A stretch of 64,000 nt of DNA from Microbacterium timonense (lineage in GTDB: Bacteria; Actinomycetota; Actinomycetes; Actinomycetales; Microbacteriaceae), in the NCBI RefSeq assembly GCF_900292075.1, contig NZ_OLMV01000001.1:858969-922968 (forward strand), read 5' to 3'. This document shows, piece by piece, positions 40,269 through 49,012 of this stretch. Every line of letters begins with the position of its first letter. Within the stretch, counting starts at the first letter, position 1. The notes beneath the pieces were generated by a model that worked only from the letters and a program-made list of their open reading frames with translations, was not told the DNA's origin and ran no database searches. A program made the position numbers and the translations under genes.

Positions 40269-41789
40269 GTGACGACCTTCGCCGAACTCGGCGTCGATCA
40301 GGACATCGTCGACACCCTCTCGGCTCGCGGCATCACCGACGCGTTCCCGATTCAGGAGCAGACCATTCCCCTCGGCCTTCCCGGCCAGGACATCATCGGA
40401 CAGGCCAAGACGGGCACCGGCAAGACCTTCGGCTTCGGCATCCCCGTGGTCCAGCGCCTCGGCGCCGATCCGGCACCCGGCGTCAAGGCGCTCATCGTCG
40501 TGCCTACCCGCGAGCTGGCGGTGCAGGTGTACGAGGACATGGACATGCTCACCTCGAACCGCTCGACCAGCGTCGTGGCGATCTACGGCGGCAAGGCGTA
40601 CGAGGGCCAGATCGACCAGCTCAAGGCCGGTGCGCAGATCGTCGTGGGCACCCCCGGCCGCCTCATCGACCTGAACAACCAGCGATTGCTGGACCTGTCG
40701 AACGCGACCGAGGTCGTGCTGGACGAAGCCGACAAGATGCTCGACCTGGGCTTCCTGCCCGACATCGAGAAGATCTTCTCGAAGGTCCCGGCGGTCCGTC
40801 ACACGCAGCTGTTCTCCGCGACCATGCCGGGCCCGATCGTCGCACTCGCCCGCCGGTTCATGTCGAACCCGATCCACATCCGCGCCAGCGACCCCGACGA
40901 GGGTCTCACCCAGGCGAACATCCGCCACCTGGTCTATCGCGCGCACTCGCTGGACAAGGACGAGATCATCGCGCGCATCCTGCAGGCCGAGGGCCGCGGC
41001 AAGACGGTCATCTTCACCCGCACGAAGCGTGCCGCGCAGAAGCTCGTCGACGAGCTCAACGATCGCGGCTTCAACGCCGGCGCCGTCCACGGAGACATGA
41101 GCCAGGAGGCGCGTGAGCGCTCGATGGCCGGCTTCAAGGCGGGCAAGAAGGACGTGCTGATCGCGACCGACGTCGCCGCGCGCGGCATCGACGTCGACGA
41201 CGTCACCCACGTCATCAACCACACGATCCCCGACGACGAGAAGACCTACCTGCACCGCGCCGGCCGCACCGGCCGCGCCGGCAAGACGGGTATCGCGGTC
41301 ACCTTCGTCGACTGGGAGGACCTGCACAAGTGGGCGCTCATCAACCGCGCCCTCGAGTTCGGTCAGCCCGAGCCGGTCGAGACGTACTCGTCCAGCCCGC
41401 ACCTGTACAGCGACCTCGACATCCCGGAGGGAACGCGGGGCCGCATCGCCACAGCACCCAAGACGCAGGCGGTGCGCGTGCAGCCCGCTCGGGCGACGGA
41501 TGCCGCGGCAGAAGCCGAGGCCGGCGCTCCGGCTCCCAGCAAGCGCCGCAGGCGGCGCCGTTCCGGGTCGTCCGCCGAGCGCGTCGGCTCCAGCTTCCAG
41601 GCCGACACCGCCGAAACCAAGGCGTCCGAGTCCGCCAGGACGGCGACCGGCGAGCGCGACGTCGAGGGCGCGGGTACGCACGACGGCGGAGGCAAGGAGC
41701 ACCACGACGGGCGCACGGCGCCGCGTCGTCGCCGCCGGCGCCGCAGCGGAGGCTCCGGCACGCCGGGCGGCGTGGCCGCCGGCGCCTGA
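40269..41789 (+). CDS. rhlE: DEAD-box RNA helicase, RhlE type
   Basis: A 506-residue ATP-dependent RNA helicase. All motifs are present: Q-motif FPIQEQTIPLGLPGQD, motif I AKTGTGKTFGF, Ia PTRELAVQV, Ib GTPGRLIDL, motif II VLDEADKML, motif III SAT, IV VIFTRTKRA, V ATDVAARGIDVD and VI HRAGRTGRAG. The C-terminal 120 residues are rich in Arg, Ala, Glu and Gly, with two Arg-rich runs (KRRRRRRSG and RRRRRRSGG), probably RNA-binding. GTG 40269 fits the conserved N-terminus MTTFAELGVDQDIV. It assists rRNA or mRNA handling in the cytoplasm. The pair with the ferritin-like gene is conserved in actinobacteria. Confidence 0.94.
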   Translation: MTTFAELGVDQDIVDTLSARGITDAFPIQEQTIPLGLPGQDIIGQAKTGTGKTFGFGIPVVQRLGADPAPGVKALIVVPTRELAVQVYEDMDMLTSNRSTSVVAIYGGKAYEGQIDQLKAGAQIVVGTPGRLIDLNNQRLLDLSNATEVVLDEADKMLDLGFLPDIEKIFSKVPAVRHTQLFSATMPGPIVALARRFMSNPIHIRASDPDEGLTQANIRHLVYRAHSLDKDEIIARILQAEGRGKTVIFTRTKRAAQKLVDELNDRGFNAGAVHGDMSQEARERSMAGFKAGKKDVLIATDVAARGIDVDDVTHVINHTIPDDEKTYLHRAGRTGRAGKTGIAVTFVDWEDLHKWALINRALEFGQPEPVETYSSSPHLYSDLDIPEGTRGRIATAPKTQAVRVQPARATDAAAEAEAGAPAPSKRRRRRRSGSSAERVGSSFQADTAETKASESARTATGERDVEGAGTHDGGGKEHHDGRTAPRRRRRRRSGGSGTPGGVAAGA

Positions 41790-41890
41790 CGACACGCGGG
41801 GAAGATCGCGCCACCGCGTAGCGTCGATCAGCGCTATCGTGAGCGCAGGCGGCGGGCTTCGCCGTCCCCTCGCATCATGAAAGGCCGATC

Positions 41891-42325
41891 GTGCACTTCA
41901 TCGACGTCATGAACACCGGCTACCAATATCAGGGCTTCTGGGGCTCGTTCTGGGACATCATCTGGTGGTTCCTGTGGGCTTTCGTCTTCGTCGCCTACCT
42001 CTTCGCGCTCTTCGCGGTCATCGGCGACCTGTTCCGTGACCACACGCTCAACGGCTGGTGGAAGGCGGTGTGGATCATCTTCCTGATCTTCGTCCCCTTC
42101 CTCACGCTGCTGATCTACCTCATCGCGCGGGGCCGCGGCATGGCCGAGCGCAGCGCGAAGGAGGCCAAGCAGCTGCAGCAGGCTCAGGACGCGTACATCA
42201 AGTCGGTCGCGGGCTCCTCGTCCGCCAGCGCCGCCGACGAGATCGCCAAGGCCAAGGCCCTGCTCGACGCCGGCACCATCACGCAGGCGGAGTACGACGC
42301 GCTGAAGGCCAAGGCACTGGGCTGA
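41891..42325 (+). CDS. PLDc_N / SHOCT domain membrane protein
   Basis: A 144-residue protein. Two membrane spans, both rich in Trp and Phe (WDIIWWFLWAFVFVAYLFAL at 21-40 and AVWIIFLIFVPFLTLLIYLI near 58-77), form a PLDc_N-like hairpin. A helical linker follows (KQLQQAQDAYIKSV), and the C-terminal 30 residues are a SHOCT domain (EIAKAKALLDAGTITQAEYD), a module thought to mediate oligomerisation. GTG at 41891 follows GAAAGG. Similar proteins are widespread in actinobacteria and their role is unknown. Confidence 0.88.
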   Translation: MHFIDVMNTGYQYQGFWGSFWDIIWWFLWAFVFVAYLFALFAVIGDLFRDHTLNGWWKAVWIIFLIFVPFLTLLIYLIARGRGMAERSAKEAKQLQQAQDAYIKSVAGSSSASAADEIAKAKALLDAGTITQAEYDALKAKALG

Positions 42326-42379
42326 CCCACGTCGCCGGGACCCCCGGCGTCACCTCACGAGGACGCGCCCTCGTCCACC

Positions 42380-43243
42380 TCACGGGTAGACGGGGGCGCT
42401 TCCCGTTCCCAGGGCGATGATGCGGGAGACCATGTCGTCGCGTGTGGTGTTCTCGCCCGGCTGATTGGGCTTTCCCAGCCCGTGGTAGTCGCTGGAGCCG
42501 GTGATGATGAGGTCGCGCTCCGCGCACAGGCGTCGCAGGGTGCCGAGGGCGGGTTCGCGGTTCTCGCGATGGCCGAGCTCGAACCCGGCCAATCCGGCAT
42601 CCAGCATGCGCTCCAGCAGACGTCGCGGGAGCAGGCCGGCGCGTCCGGCGGGGTGGGCGATCACGGGGACTCCCCCGGCACCCGCGACGAGACCGACCGC
42701 CGTGACGGGGTCGGGTGCGTAGAGGGCGACGTAGTAGTCGCCGCCGGGATTGAGGATGCCGGCGAACGCCTCGGCGCGATCGCGCACCAGTCCCCGGGCC
42801 ACCAGGGCGTCGGCGATGTGCGGCCGCCCGACGGTCGCCCCGTCGGTGGTCTGAGCGAGGATGTCGTCCCAGACGAGGTCGTAGTCGCGCGAGATGCGAT
42901 CGGCCATCAGCCGCGCGCGGTCGAGCCGCGACGAGCGGATCCGCGCCGTCTCGGCGCGCAGCGCGGGTTCGTCGGGATCGGGAAGGTACGCCAGCACATG
43001 AACGCTGCGCCACTCGTGGCGCGCCGACAGCTCCATCCCGGGCACGAACGTCATGCCGAGGGACGTCGCCGCCTCTGCGGCCTCGGCCCAGCCCGACGTG
43101 GTGTCGTGATCGGTGAGCGCTGCCGTCCTCACGCCATGCCGGTGCGCGGCCGCCATCACCTCGGCGGGCGACTGGGTGCCGTCGGAGTTCGCGGAATGCA
43201 GATGCAGATCGCTCGGCCCCTCGAAGCGCTGCGGTCCCGGCAT
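42380..43243 (-). CDS. PHP-domain phosphoesterase (YciV/RNase AM-like)
   Basis: A 287-residue PHP-superfamily metal-dependent phosphoesterase. The metal ligands are all visible: DLHLHSANSDGTQSP (near 12), TDHDTTSGW (near 43), PGMELSA (near 67), PVIAHPAGRAG (near 195) and GSSDYHGLG (near 250). The closest characterised relatives are YciV-type enzymes, which hydrolyse 3',5'-nucleoside bisphosphates or trim the 5' ends of RNA. The start is ATG 43243; the frame extends upstream, but the region belongs to the divergent promoter. Divergent from the EEP-family gene (84 nt). Confidence 0.9.
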   Translation of the reverse strand: MPGPQRFEGPSDLHLHSANSDGTQSPAEVMAAAHRHGVRTAALTDHDTTSGWAEAAEAATSLGMTFVPGMELSARHEWRSVHVLAYLPDPDEPALRAETARIRSSRLDRARLMADRISRDYDLVWDDILAQTTDGATVGRPHIADALVARGLVRDRAEAFAGILNPGGDYYVALYAPDPVTAVGLVAGAGGVPVIAHPAGRAGLLPRRLLERMLDAGLAGFELGHRENREPALGTLRRLCAERDLIITGSSDYHGLGKPNQPGENTTRDDMVSRIIALGTGSAPVYP

Positions 43244-43327
43244 CCTCCGAGCGTATCGCGGGCGTCCCGCCGGCGACGGCCCGGGCTGCTGACGGATCTC
43301 CCAGCCTGCTCGCATAGAGTCTGGGAC

Positions 43328-44350
43328 GTGCTTCGCCTGCTCGGGATCCTCGTCACCGTGCTGTGCGCGATCGCGGCGGCCGTGCTGACCTTTCCCGGTT
43401 TCTTCCGGGTCGAGCGGTTCTTTCCGATCGCACAGATCATCTCGTTCCGCGGCGTGCTGGCGCTCGCGTTCGCCGCGGCCGCACTGCTGCTGCTGCTCCT
43501 GTCGATCGCCCGGCCGATCCGTGCCTTCGCCCTCGCGCTGGCGGTGGTCGCCGGTGTCGCTGCCGTCGCCAACATCGCGGTCCTCTCGGCCCGCGGCGGC
43601 CTGGGCACCGACCCGCTTCCGGCCAAGACCGACTCCAGCATCCGCGTGATGACATGGAACACGGCGGGGCCGGCGACCTCGCCCGAGACCATCGCGAAGA
43701 TCGCGGTGGCGATGGATGCCGACATCGTCGCCCTTCCCGAGACCACGATCGAGACCGGGGCTGCGGTCGCCGTCGCCATGCGCGATCTCGGCCACCGCAT
43801 GTGGGCGCACCATGCCGAAGACCCGTCGACGGAGTGGGACGCCGGCTCGACGACTCTCCTCATCTCACCCGAGCTCGGCGACTACGCGGTGATCGAGTCG
43901 TCGCTGGACGGAACGAGCAACACCTCGACCGTTCCGAGCGCCGTGGCGATGCCCGTCTCGGGAGACGGTCCGATCGTGGTGGCGGCCCACGCGGTCGCGC
44001 CCCGCCCGAGCTACATGCAGAGCTGGCGCGACGACCTGCAGTGGCTGTCCGATCAGTGCGGAGACGGCAACGTGATCATGGCCGGCGATTTCAACGCCAC
44101 CGTCGACCACATGACCGGTCTCGGCATCGACGGCGGCACGCTCGGACACTGCAGCGACGCCGCCGTCGAGACCGGCAACGGTGCCCTCGGCACATGGTCT
44201 GCCCAGTACCCGGCGATCCTCGGGGCGCCCATCGACCACGTCATGGCGACGAAGCAGTGGCGCGCGACGGGGTCGCTGGTGCTGCGGGCGCTGGACGACT
44301 CGGGCTCGGACCACCGCCCGCTCATCGTGCAGTACGAGCCGGCCGGCTGA
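43328..44350 (+). CDS. Membrane-anchored endonuclease/exonuclease/phosphatase-family protein
   Basis: A 340-residue protein. Three hydrophobic spans occupy residues 1-95 (about 3-22, 40-60, 65-85), and the extracytoplasmic EEP domain follows. EEP motifs are VMTWNTAG (near 106), ALPET (Glu ligand), VIMAGDFNAT (near 245), and GSDHRPLIV (catalytic His at the end). This fold includes nucleases and phospholipid phosphatases such as sphingomyelinase; the substrate is not known. GTG at 43328 gives the first span at the N-terminus. It could act at the outer face of the membrane, as the EEP domain follows an odd number of spans. Confidence 0.85.
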   Translation: MLRLLGILVTVLCAIAAAVLTFPGFFRVERFFPIAQIISFRGVLALAFAAAALLLLLLSIARPIRAFALALAVVAGVAAVANIAVLSARGGLGTDPLPAKTDSSIRVMTWNTAGPATSPETIAKIAVAMDADIVALPETTIETGAAVAVAMRDLGHRMWAHHAEDPSTEWDAGSTTLLISPELGDYAVIESSLDGTSNTSTVPSAVAMPVSGDGPIVVAAHAVAPRPSYMQSWRDDLQWLSDQCGDGNVIMAGDFNATVDHMTGLGIDGGTLGHCSDAAVETGNGALGTWSAQYPAILGAPIDHVMATKQWRATGSLVLRALDDSGSDHRPLIVQYEPAG

Positions 44351-44388
44351 GCCTGCCCGCGGGCGCCGGCCCGTGCGAGACTGGACGC

Positions 44389-45816
44389 ATGAGCAGCGCA
44401 GCCAGCGAGGCGTCCGAAGGCACCACGAGCACCACCGAGACGCCGACGTCGACCAGCACCAACCGACGCCAGCCGTTCGGGCAGGGATTCCTCGACACCA
44501 TCTCGACCGGGTGGGCGCAGCGGCCCGAATCGACGCCCCCGGCGCGGGCGCAGGCGCCCTTCGCCGCTGCGCGGCGCGAGGCGGTGTCGGCCGCGTTCCC
44601 CGGCCGGCGGCTGGTGATCCCGGCGGGCGAACTCAAGCAGCGCAGCAACGACACCGATTACCCCTTCCGGGCGCACTCCGCCTTCTCGCACCTGACCGGG
44701 TGGGCGGCCGATTCCGAGCCCGGAGCGGTGCTGGTCTTCGAGCCGCGCAGCGAAGGCGGTCACGACATCACGCTCTATTTCCGCGAGCGCGCCGACCGCA
44801 CCACCAGTGAGTTCTACTCGGACGCCTCGATCGGCGAGTTCTGGATCGGTCCACGCCCCGCTCTGGCCGGCGTGGCGGCCGATCTGGGCCTGGCCACCGC
44901 TCACGTGGACGAGTTCGAGGCTCGCGACGGCGATCTGGTGCTCGACGAGGACGAAGAGCTGACGCGGTTCGTCTCGGAACTGCGCCTCATCAAGGACGCC
45001 TACGAGATCGGACAGATGGAGCTGGCGGTCCAGGTGACGGCGGACGGCTTCGACGACATCGTCGCCGATCTGCCGGCCATCATCGAGCACCCCCGCGGCG
45101 AGCGCGTCGTCGAGGGCGTGTTCCACCGCCGGGCGCGCAGCGACGGGAACGCGGTGGGCTACGACACGATCGCCGCCTCCGGGCCGCACGCGTGCTACCT
45201 GCACTGGACGCGCAACGACGGCGCAGTCGTGCCCGGCGACCTCATCCTCATCGACGCGGGCGTCGAGGTCGACAGCCTCTACACCGCCGACATCACGCGC
45301 ACGCTCCCGGTGAGCGGCCGCTTCACCGATGTGCAGCGCAAGGTGTACGAGACGGTCCGCGAGGCGGCCGATGCCGCGTTCGCCGCCGCCAAGCCAGGGG
45401 TGCGGTTCCGCTCGATCCATGAGGCGGCCATGCAGGTGATCGCCGCGCGGGTGGCCGAGTGGGGCCTGCTGCCGGTGAGCGCCGAAGAGGCACTGGATGC
45501 CGACCGCGGCGGCCAGCATCGCCGCTACATGGTGCACGGCACGAGCCACCACCTCGGCATCGACGTGCACGACTGCGCACAGGCTCGCCGGGACATGTAC
45601 TACGACGGCATCCTCGAACCCGGCATGGTGTTCACGATCGAACCGGGCCTGTACTTCCAGATCGACGATCTGACCGTTCCCGAGGAGTACCGCGGGATCG
45701 GGGTGCGCATCGAGGACGACATCCTGATGACAGCGGACGGGCCCGTCAACCTGTCCGCCGCGATCCCCCGTACCGCCGACGAGGTCGAGGCCTGGATCGC
45801 CCGCGGCGGCCGCTGA
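44389..45816 (+). CDS. Xaa-Pro aminopeptidase (M24B, aminopeptidase P)
   Basis: A 475-residue M24 metallopeptidase that removes N-terminal residues in front of Pro. The creatinase-like N-domain (about 60-210) includes DYPFRAHSAFSHLTGW. The catalytic domain has the dimetal ligands: Asp in LILIDAGVEVDSLYTADITRT (two Asp), His in MVHGTSHHLGIDVHD, Glu in FTIEPGLYF and Glu in RIEDDILMT. A Ser/Thr-rich unstructured head of about 30 residues precedes the family domain. ATG at 44389. The gene ends just before a small tandem repeat. Confidence 0.93.
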   Translation: MSSAASEASEGTTSTTETPTSTSTNRRQPFGQGFLDTISTGWAQRPESTPPARAQAPFAAARREAVSAAFPGRRLVIPAGELKQRSNDTDYPFRAHSAFSHLTGWAADSEPGAVLVFEPRSEGGHDITLYFRERADRTTSEFYSDASIGEFWIGPRPALAGVAADLGLATAHVDEFEARDGDLVLDEDEELTRFVSELRLIKDAYEIGQMELAVQVTADGFDDIVADLPAIIEHPRGERVVEGVFHRRARSDGNAVGYDTIAASGPHACYLHWTRNDGAVVPGDLILIDAGVEVDSLYTADITRTLPVSGRFTDVQRKVYETVREAADAAFAAAKPGVRFRSIHEAAMQVIAARVAEWGLLPVSAEEALDADRGGQHRRYMVHGTSHHLGIDVHDCAQARRDMYYDGILEPGMVFTIEPGLYFQIDDLTVPEEYRGIGVRIEDDILMTADGPVNLSAAIPRTADEVEAWIARGGR

Positions 45817-45840
45817 CCCGCCCTCATTGGGGCCCCCCCC

Positions 45841-45908
45841 GGATACTGAGCCCCCACCTCGCGTTGAGCCCCCACCCCGGATATTGAGCCCCCACCCCGG
45901 ATATTGAG
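45841..45908. repeat. Tandem 20-bp repeat (GGATATTGAGCCCCCACCCC)
   Basis: About 3.5 copies: 45841-45860 (two mismatches), 45861-45878 (shortened to 18 bp), 45879-45898, and a partial copy 45899-45908. A degenerate C-run copy lies just before (45827-45840). The last copy runs into TTGAGCTTGTCGAAA, which is also the start of the gamma-glutamyltransferase-family gene. It has none of the spacers of a CRISPR array. Confidence 0.85.
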
Positions 45909-45909
45909 C

Positions 45910-47712
45910 TTGTCGAAATACACGCCTCCCCCGTCGTTCACGACGCGTCCGACCCTGACGGGCACGTTCGGCATGTCCGCATCCACGCACTGGACCGCGA
46001 CCGCGACCGCCCAGGCGGTTCTCGAGCGCGGGGGCAACGCGTTCGACGCCGCCGTGGCGGCGGCGTTCGTGCTGCACATCGTCGAGCCGCATCTCAACGG
46101 TCCCGGCGGCGACCTCGTGGGGATCTTCCAGACCGCCGACGCCGCCACCCCGACCGTCCTCATGGGGCAGGGACCCGCACCGGCCGGCGCGACCATCGAG
46201 CACTACCGCGGCGAGGGCCTGGATCTGGTTCCCGGCGCCGGAGGGCTCGCCGCCGCCGTACCGGGCGCGGTCGACGCGTGGCTCCTGCTGCTGCGCGATC
46301 ACGGCACATGGGAGCTGACCGACGTGCTGGCGTACGCGATCGGCTACGCGCGCGACGGGCACCCGCTCGTCGCCGGCGCGGCGGTGACGATCGCGCGCGT
46401 GGCGGAGCTCTTCCGCGACGAGTGGACGAGTTCGGCGGCACTGTGGATGCCCGAGGGCGCTCCCCCGCCGGCCGGCACGCTGATGCGCAACCCCGCCTAC
46501 GCCGACGTGCTGGACTCCCTCGTCCACGCCTCCTGCACGGTGCGCGACGACGGGCCGGTCGGGCGCGCGGCGCGCATCGACGCCGCGCGGCGGGAGTGGA
46601 AGACGGGCGCGGTGGCGCACGAGGCGTCCGCCTTCCTCGCCGAACCCCACCGCCACTCGCACGGCGGCTCGCACCGCGCCGTGATCGCACCCGACGACTT
46701 CGCCTCGTTCGACGCCGGCTACGAGCCGGCGCTGACGCGCGAGTTCCGCGGGCGGACGATCGCGAAGGCGGGCGCCTGGACGCAAGGTCCGGCCCTCCTG
46801 CAGACGCTCGGCCTGCTCGAGCCCCTCGCCGACGAACTCCTCGACCCGTCGCAGGAAGCCGGTGCCCACACGATCCTCGAGGCGCAGAAGCTCGCGCTCG
46901 CAGATCGAGACGGCTGGTTCGGCGACGACGACGTCGACCTCGAGTCGCTGCTGTCGCCGGACTATCTCGAGCAGCGCCGGTCCCTCATCGCCGAGACGGC
47001 GTCACGCGAGTTCCGCCCGGGATCTCCCGGCGGTCGGGCGCCGTTGCTGCCGCCGTTGCGGACTGTCTACAGCGCGCAGTCCGTGGCCACCGGCGAGCCG
47101 ACCGTCGCCAAGAACGGCGAGACCCGGGGCGACACGTGCCACCTCGATGTGATCGACCGATGGGGCAACATCGTCTCGGCCACCCCGTCGGGCGGGTGGC
47201 TGCAATCCTCACCGGCGATCCCCGCCCTGGGCTTCTGCCTCGGCACGCGACTGCAGATGACGTGGCTCGAGCCCGGCCGGCCATCGTCGCTGGTACCGGG
47301 CCGGCGCCCGCGCACCACCCTCACCCCGACCCTGGTGCTCCGCGACGGCATGCCCGAGTTCGCGATCGGGTCGCCGGGCGGCGACCAGCAGGACCAGTGG
47401 CAGTTGCTGGCGCTGCTGCGGATCATCGTGGGCGGCTACTCGCCGCAGCAGGCGATCGATGCGCCCGCACTGCACACCACCGCGATGCCGGAGTCGTTCT
47501 GGCCTCGCACCTGGACCCCGGCGGGGGCGGTCGTCGAGGACCGTCTCGGCGACGCCGTCATCTCCGGACTCGAGCGTCGCGGTCACGCCGTCACCCGCGC
47601 CGGCGACTGGGCGCTGGGACGGGTCTCGGCGGTCGGGAAGGATGCTGCGACCGGCGTGCTGTGGGGCGCGGCGAACCCTCGAGGAATGCAGGGATACGCC
47701 GCGGGCCGCTGA
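45910..47712 (+). CDS. Gamma-glutamyltransferase-family (Ntn-hydrolase) protein
   Basis: A roughly 600-residue member of the gamma-glutamyltranspeptidase family, which self-cleaves at a Thr to give two subunits. The large-subunit start is GMSASTHWTATATAQAVLERG. The nucleophile Thr is in GETRGDTCHLDVIDRWGN (near 413), followed by SATPSGGWLQSS and a C-terminal GSPGGDQQDQW. No signal peptide is visible, so it is likely cytoplasmic. The start is difficult: TTG at 45904 or 45910 lies within or next to a tandem repeat with no ribosome-binding sequence, and an ATG at 45973 is inside the conserved region. TTG 45910 is a tentative choice. Substrate unknown. Confidence 0.8.
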   Translation: MSKYTPPPSFTTRPTLTGTFGMSASTHWTATATAQAVLERGGNAFDAAVAAAFVLHIVEPHLNGPGGDLVGIFQTADAATPTVLMGQGPAPAGATIEHYRGEGLDLVPGAGGLAAAVPGAVDAWLLLLRDHGTWELTDVLAYAIGYARDGHPLVAGAAVTIARVAELFRDEWTSSAALWMPEGAPPPAGTLMRNPAYADVLDSLVHASCTVRDDGPVGRAARIDAARREWKTGAVAHEASAFLAEPHRHSHGGSHRAVIAPDDFASFDAGYEPALTREFRGRTIAKAGAWTQGPALLQTLGLLEPLADELLDPSQEAGAHTILEAQKLALADRDGWFGDDDVDLESLLSPDYLEQRRSLIAETASREFRPGSPGGRAPLLPPLRTVYSAQSVATGEPTVAKNGETRGDTCHLDVIDRWGNIVSATPSGGWLQSSPAIPALGFCLGTRLQMTWLEPGRPSSLVPGRRPRTTLTPTLVLRDGMPEFAIGSPGGDQQDQWQLLALLRIIVGGYSPQQAIDAPALHTTAMPESFWPRTWTPAGAVVEDRLGDAVISGLERRGHAVTRAGDWALGRVSAVGKDAATGVLWGAANPRGMQGYAAGR

Positions 47713-47736
47713 CCGGCGGGCTGGGGCGTACAGCGG

Positions 47737-48888
47737 TCACGCCGCGACGGTCCGGACCGACGGCCCGACGTAGCGCGCGGACGGCCTGATGATCTTGGGA
47801 TCCCGTGCCTGCTCGAGGATATGGGCGGTCCAGCCGATCGTGCGGGCGATCGCGAACGTCGGCGTGAACATCGACCGCGGCAGCCCGCACTGCTCCATCA
47901 CCAGCGCCGCCCAGAATTCCACATTCGCGTGCAGGTCGCGCCCCGGCTTCGCTTCGGCGAGCAGGCGCTCGGCGGTCTCCTCGAACCGCAGCGCCAACTG
48001 GACGCGTGCTCCCCCGCGACGCAGGGCGACCCGCTTCAGCAGCTCGGCGCGCGGGTCGGCCGTCCGGTACACCGCGTGGCCGAAGCCCATCAGCCGCCGC
48101 CCCGCCGCCAGCTCCTCGCGAATCCACGGTTCCACCCGGTCCGCCGTGCCGACGGCGTCGAGACCATCCAGCGCACGCGAGGGCGCGCCCCCGTGCAGCG
48201 GACCGGTCAGCGCCCCGAGCGCGCCGGCCAGACAGGACGCGGCGTCCGCCCCCGTCGAAGCGATCACACGCGCCGTGAAGGTCGAGGCATTGAAACCGTG
48301 GTCCATCACCGCGATGAGGTACGCCGTCAGGGCGCGTTCCGTGTCGTCGTCGGGGACGATGCCGGTCACCTGATGGAGGTAGCAGGCGACGACGCCCCGG
48401 TCTGTCAGCAGTGGCAGCGGTCGCTCACCGCGAGCGCACCGCCACAGCGCGCCCACGAGCGCCGGCGTGGCGGCCGCGAGGGTGATGGCGTCGTCGAGCC
48501 GCTGCTCGTCGTCGAGGTCGTAGAGGGGGCGCAGGGCGAGCCGCGCACCGAGCAGCGGCCACGCCGCGGCCAGGCCGGGCAGCACCTCGGGCGTGACCCG
48601 AGCGACCGCGTCGACGACGGCATCGATGTCGGATCGCCGCCCCTCGGCGGCGTGCTGCAGCCGTCGTCGGAACGGCGGTCGTGAGGCATCCGTCGCCGGC
48701 TCTCCGGTCACCAGCAGCTGCCATGCGTCCTCGAACGACACCGTCTCGGCCAGCTCTATCGCCGAGCGATCGCGGTACTGGTAGAAGCCTTCCGCGCCGC
48801 GGACGTCGCTGACGGCGGTATCGGCGACCACCACACCGGCAAGTCCTCGGGCGGCAGTGGGCACGGCGGTCGAGGCCGTTGTCATCAT
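47737..48888 (-). CDS. Citrate / 2-methylcitrate synthase family protein
   Basis: A 383-residue citrate-synthase-fold enzyme. Active-site segments are VMDHGFNASTFTARV (first His, near 196), GPLHGGAPS, MGFGHAVYRTADPRA (second His, near 275) and HANVEFWAALV, where the usual catalytic Asp of NVDF is Glu. Such a Glu is, to my knowledge, common in this actinobacterial subgroup. It should condense acetyl-CoA or propionyl-CoA with oxaloacetate. ATG 48888 (or 48885) follows AAGGGAG. It is divergent from a second, HTH-fused citrate synthase (125 nt), suggesting one controls the other or they act together. Confidence 0.87.
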   Translation of the reverse strand: MMTTASTAVPTAARGLAGVVVADTAVSDVRGAEGFYQYRDRSAIELAETVSFEDAWQLLVTGEPATDASRPPFRRRLQHAAEGRRSDIDAVVDAVARVTPEVLPGLAAAWPLLGARLALRPLYDLDDEQRLDDAITLAAATPALVGALWRCARGERPLPLLTDRGVVACYLHQVTGIVPDDDTERALTAYLIAVMDHGFNASTFTARVIASTGADAASCLAGALGALTGPLHGGAPSRALDGLDAVGTADRVEPWIREELAAGRRLMGFGHAVYRTADPRAELLKRVALRRGGARVQLALRFEETAERLLAEAKPGRDLHANVEFWAALVMEQCGLPRSMFTPTFAIARTIGWTAHILEQARDPKIIRPSARYVGPSVRTVAA

Positions 48889-48972
48889 GGTGTCTCCCTT
48901 CACCGACACGGGCGCGATGGTCAACGGGCCTCGTGTCGCCTGCTTGTCCGATGCGCCCGCTACACTCAGCGT

Positions 48973-49011
48973 GAATCTTGATGTGAGATTCGTCAATCTT
49001 GATCGGATCAA
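48973..49011. promoter_or_regulatory. Operator-like repeats at the start of the HTH-citrate synthase gene
   Basis: Three elements overlap here. A direct repeat AATCTTGAT occurs at 48974-48982 and 48995-49003, 21 bp (two helical turns) apart. GAATCT/AGATTC (48973-48978 and 48986-48991) is an inverted repeat. TTGATCGGATCAA (48999-49011) is a 13-bp palindrome ending one base before the ATG. A TACACT at 48961-48966 could be the -10 element, which would place the repeats from the transcription start to the start codon. Autorepression by the HTH protein is the obvious model. Confidence 0.65.
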
Positions 49012-49012
49012 C

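Noticed and set aside
45841..45908. Tandem repeats as a possible CRISPR array
   Set aside because: The units are adjacent without spacers of constant length, only 18-20 bp long, and no cas gene is in the window.
44053..46869. Long minus-strand frame opposite the EEP, aminopeptidase and gamma-glutamyltransferase-family genes
   Set aside because: It crosses three real genes and a repeat and has no domain. It is an artefact of high GC content.
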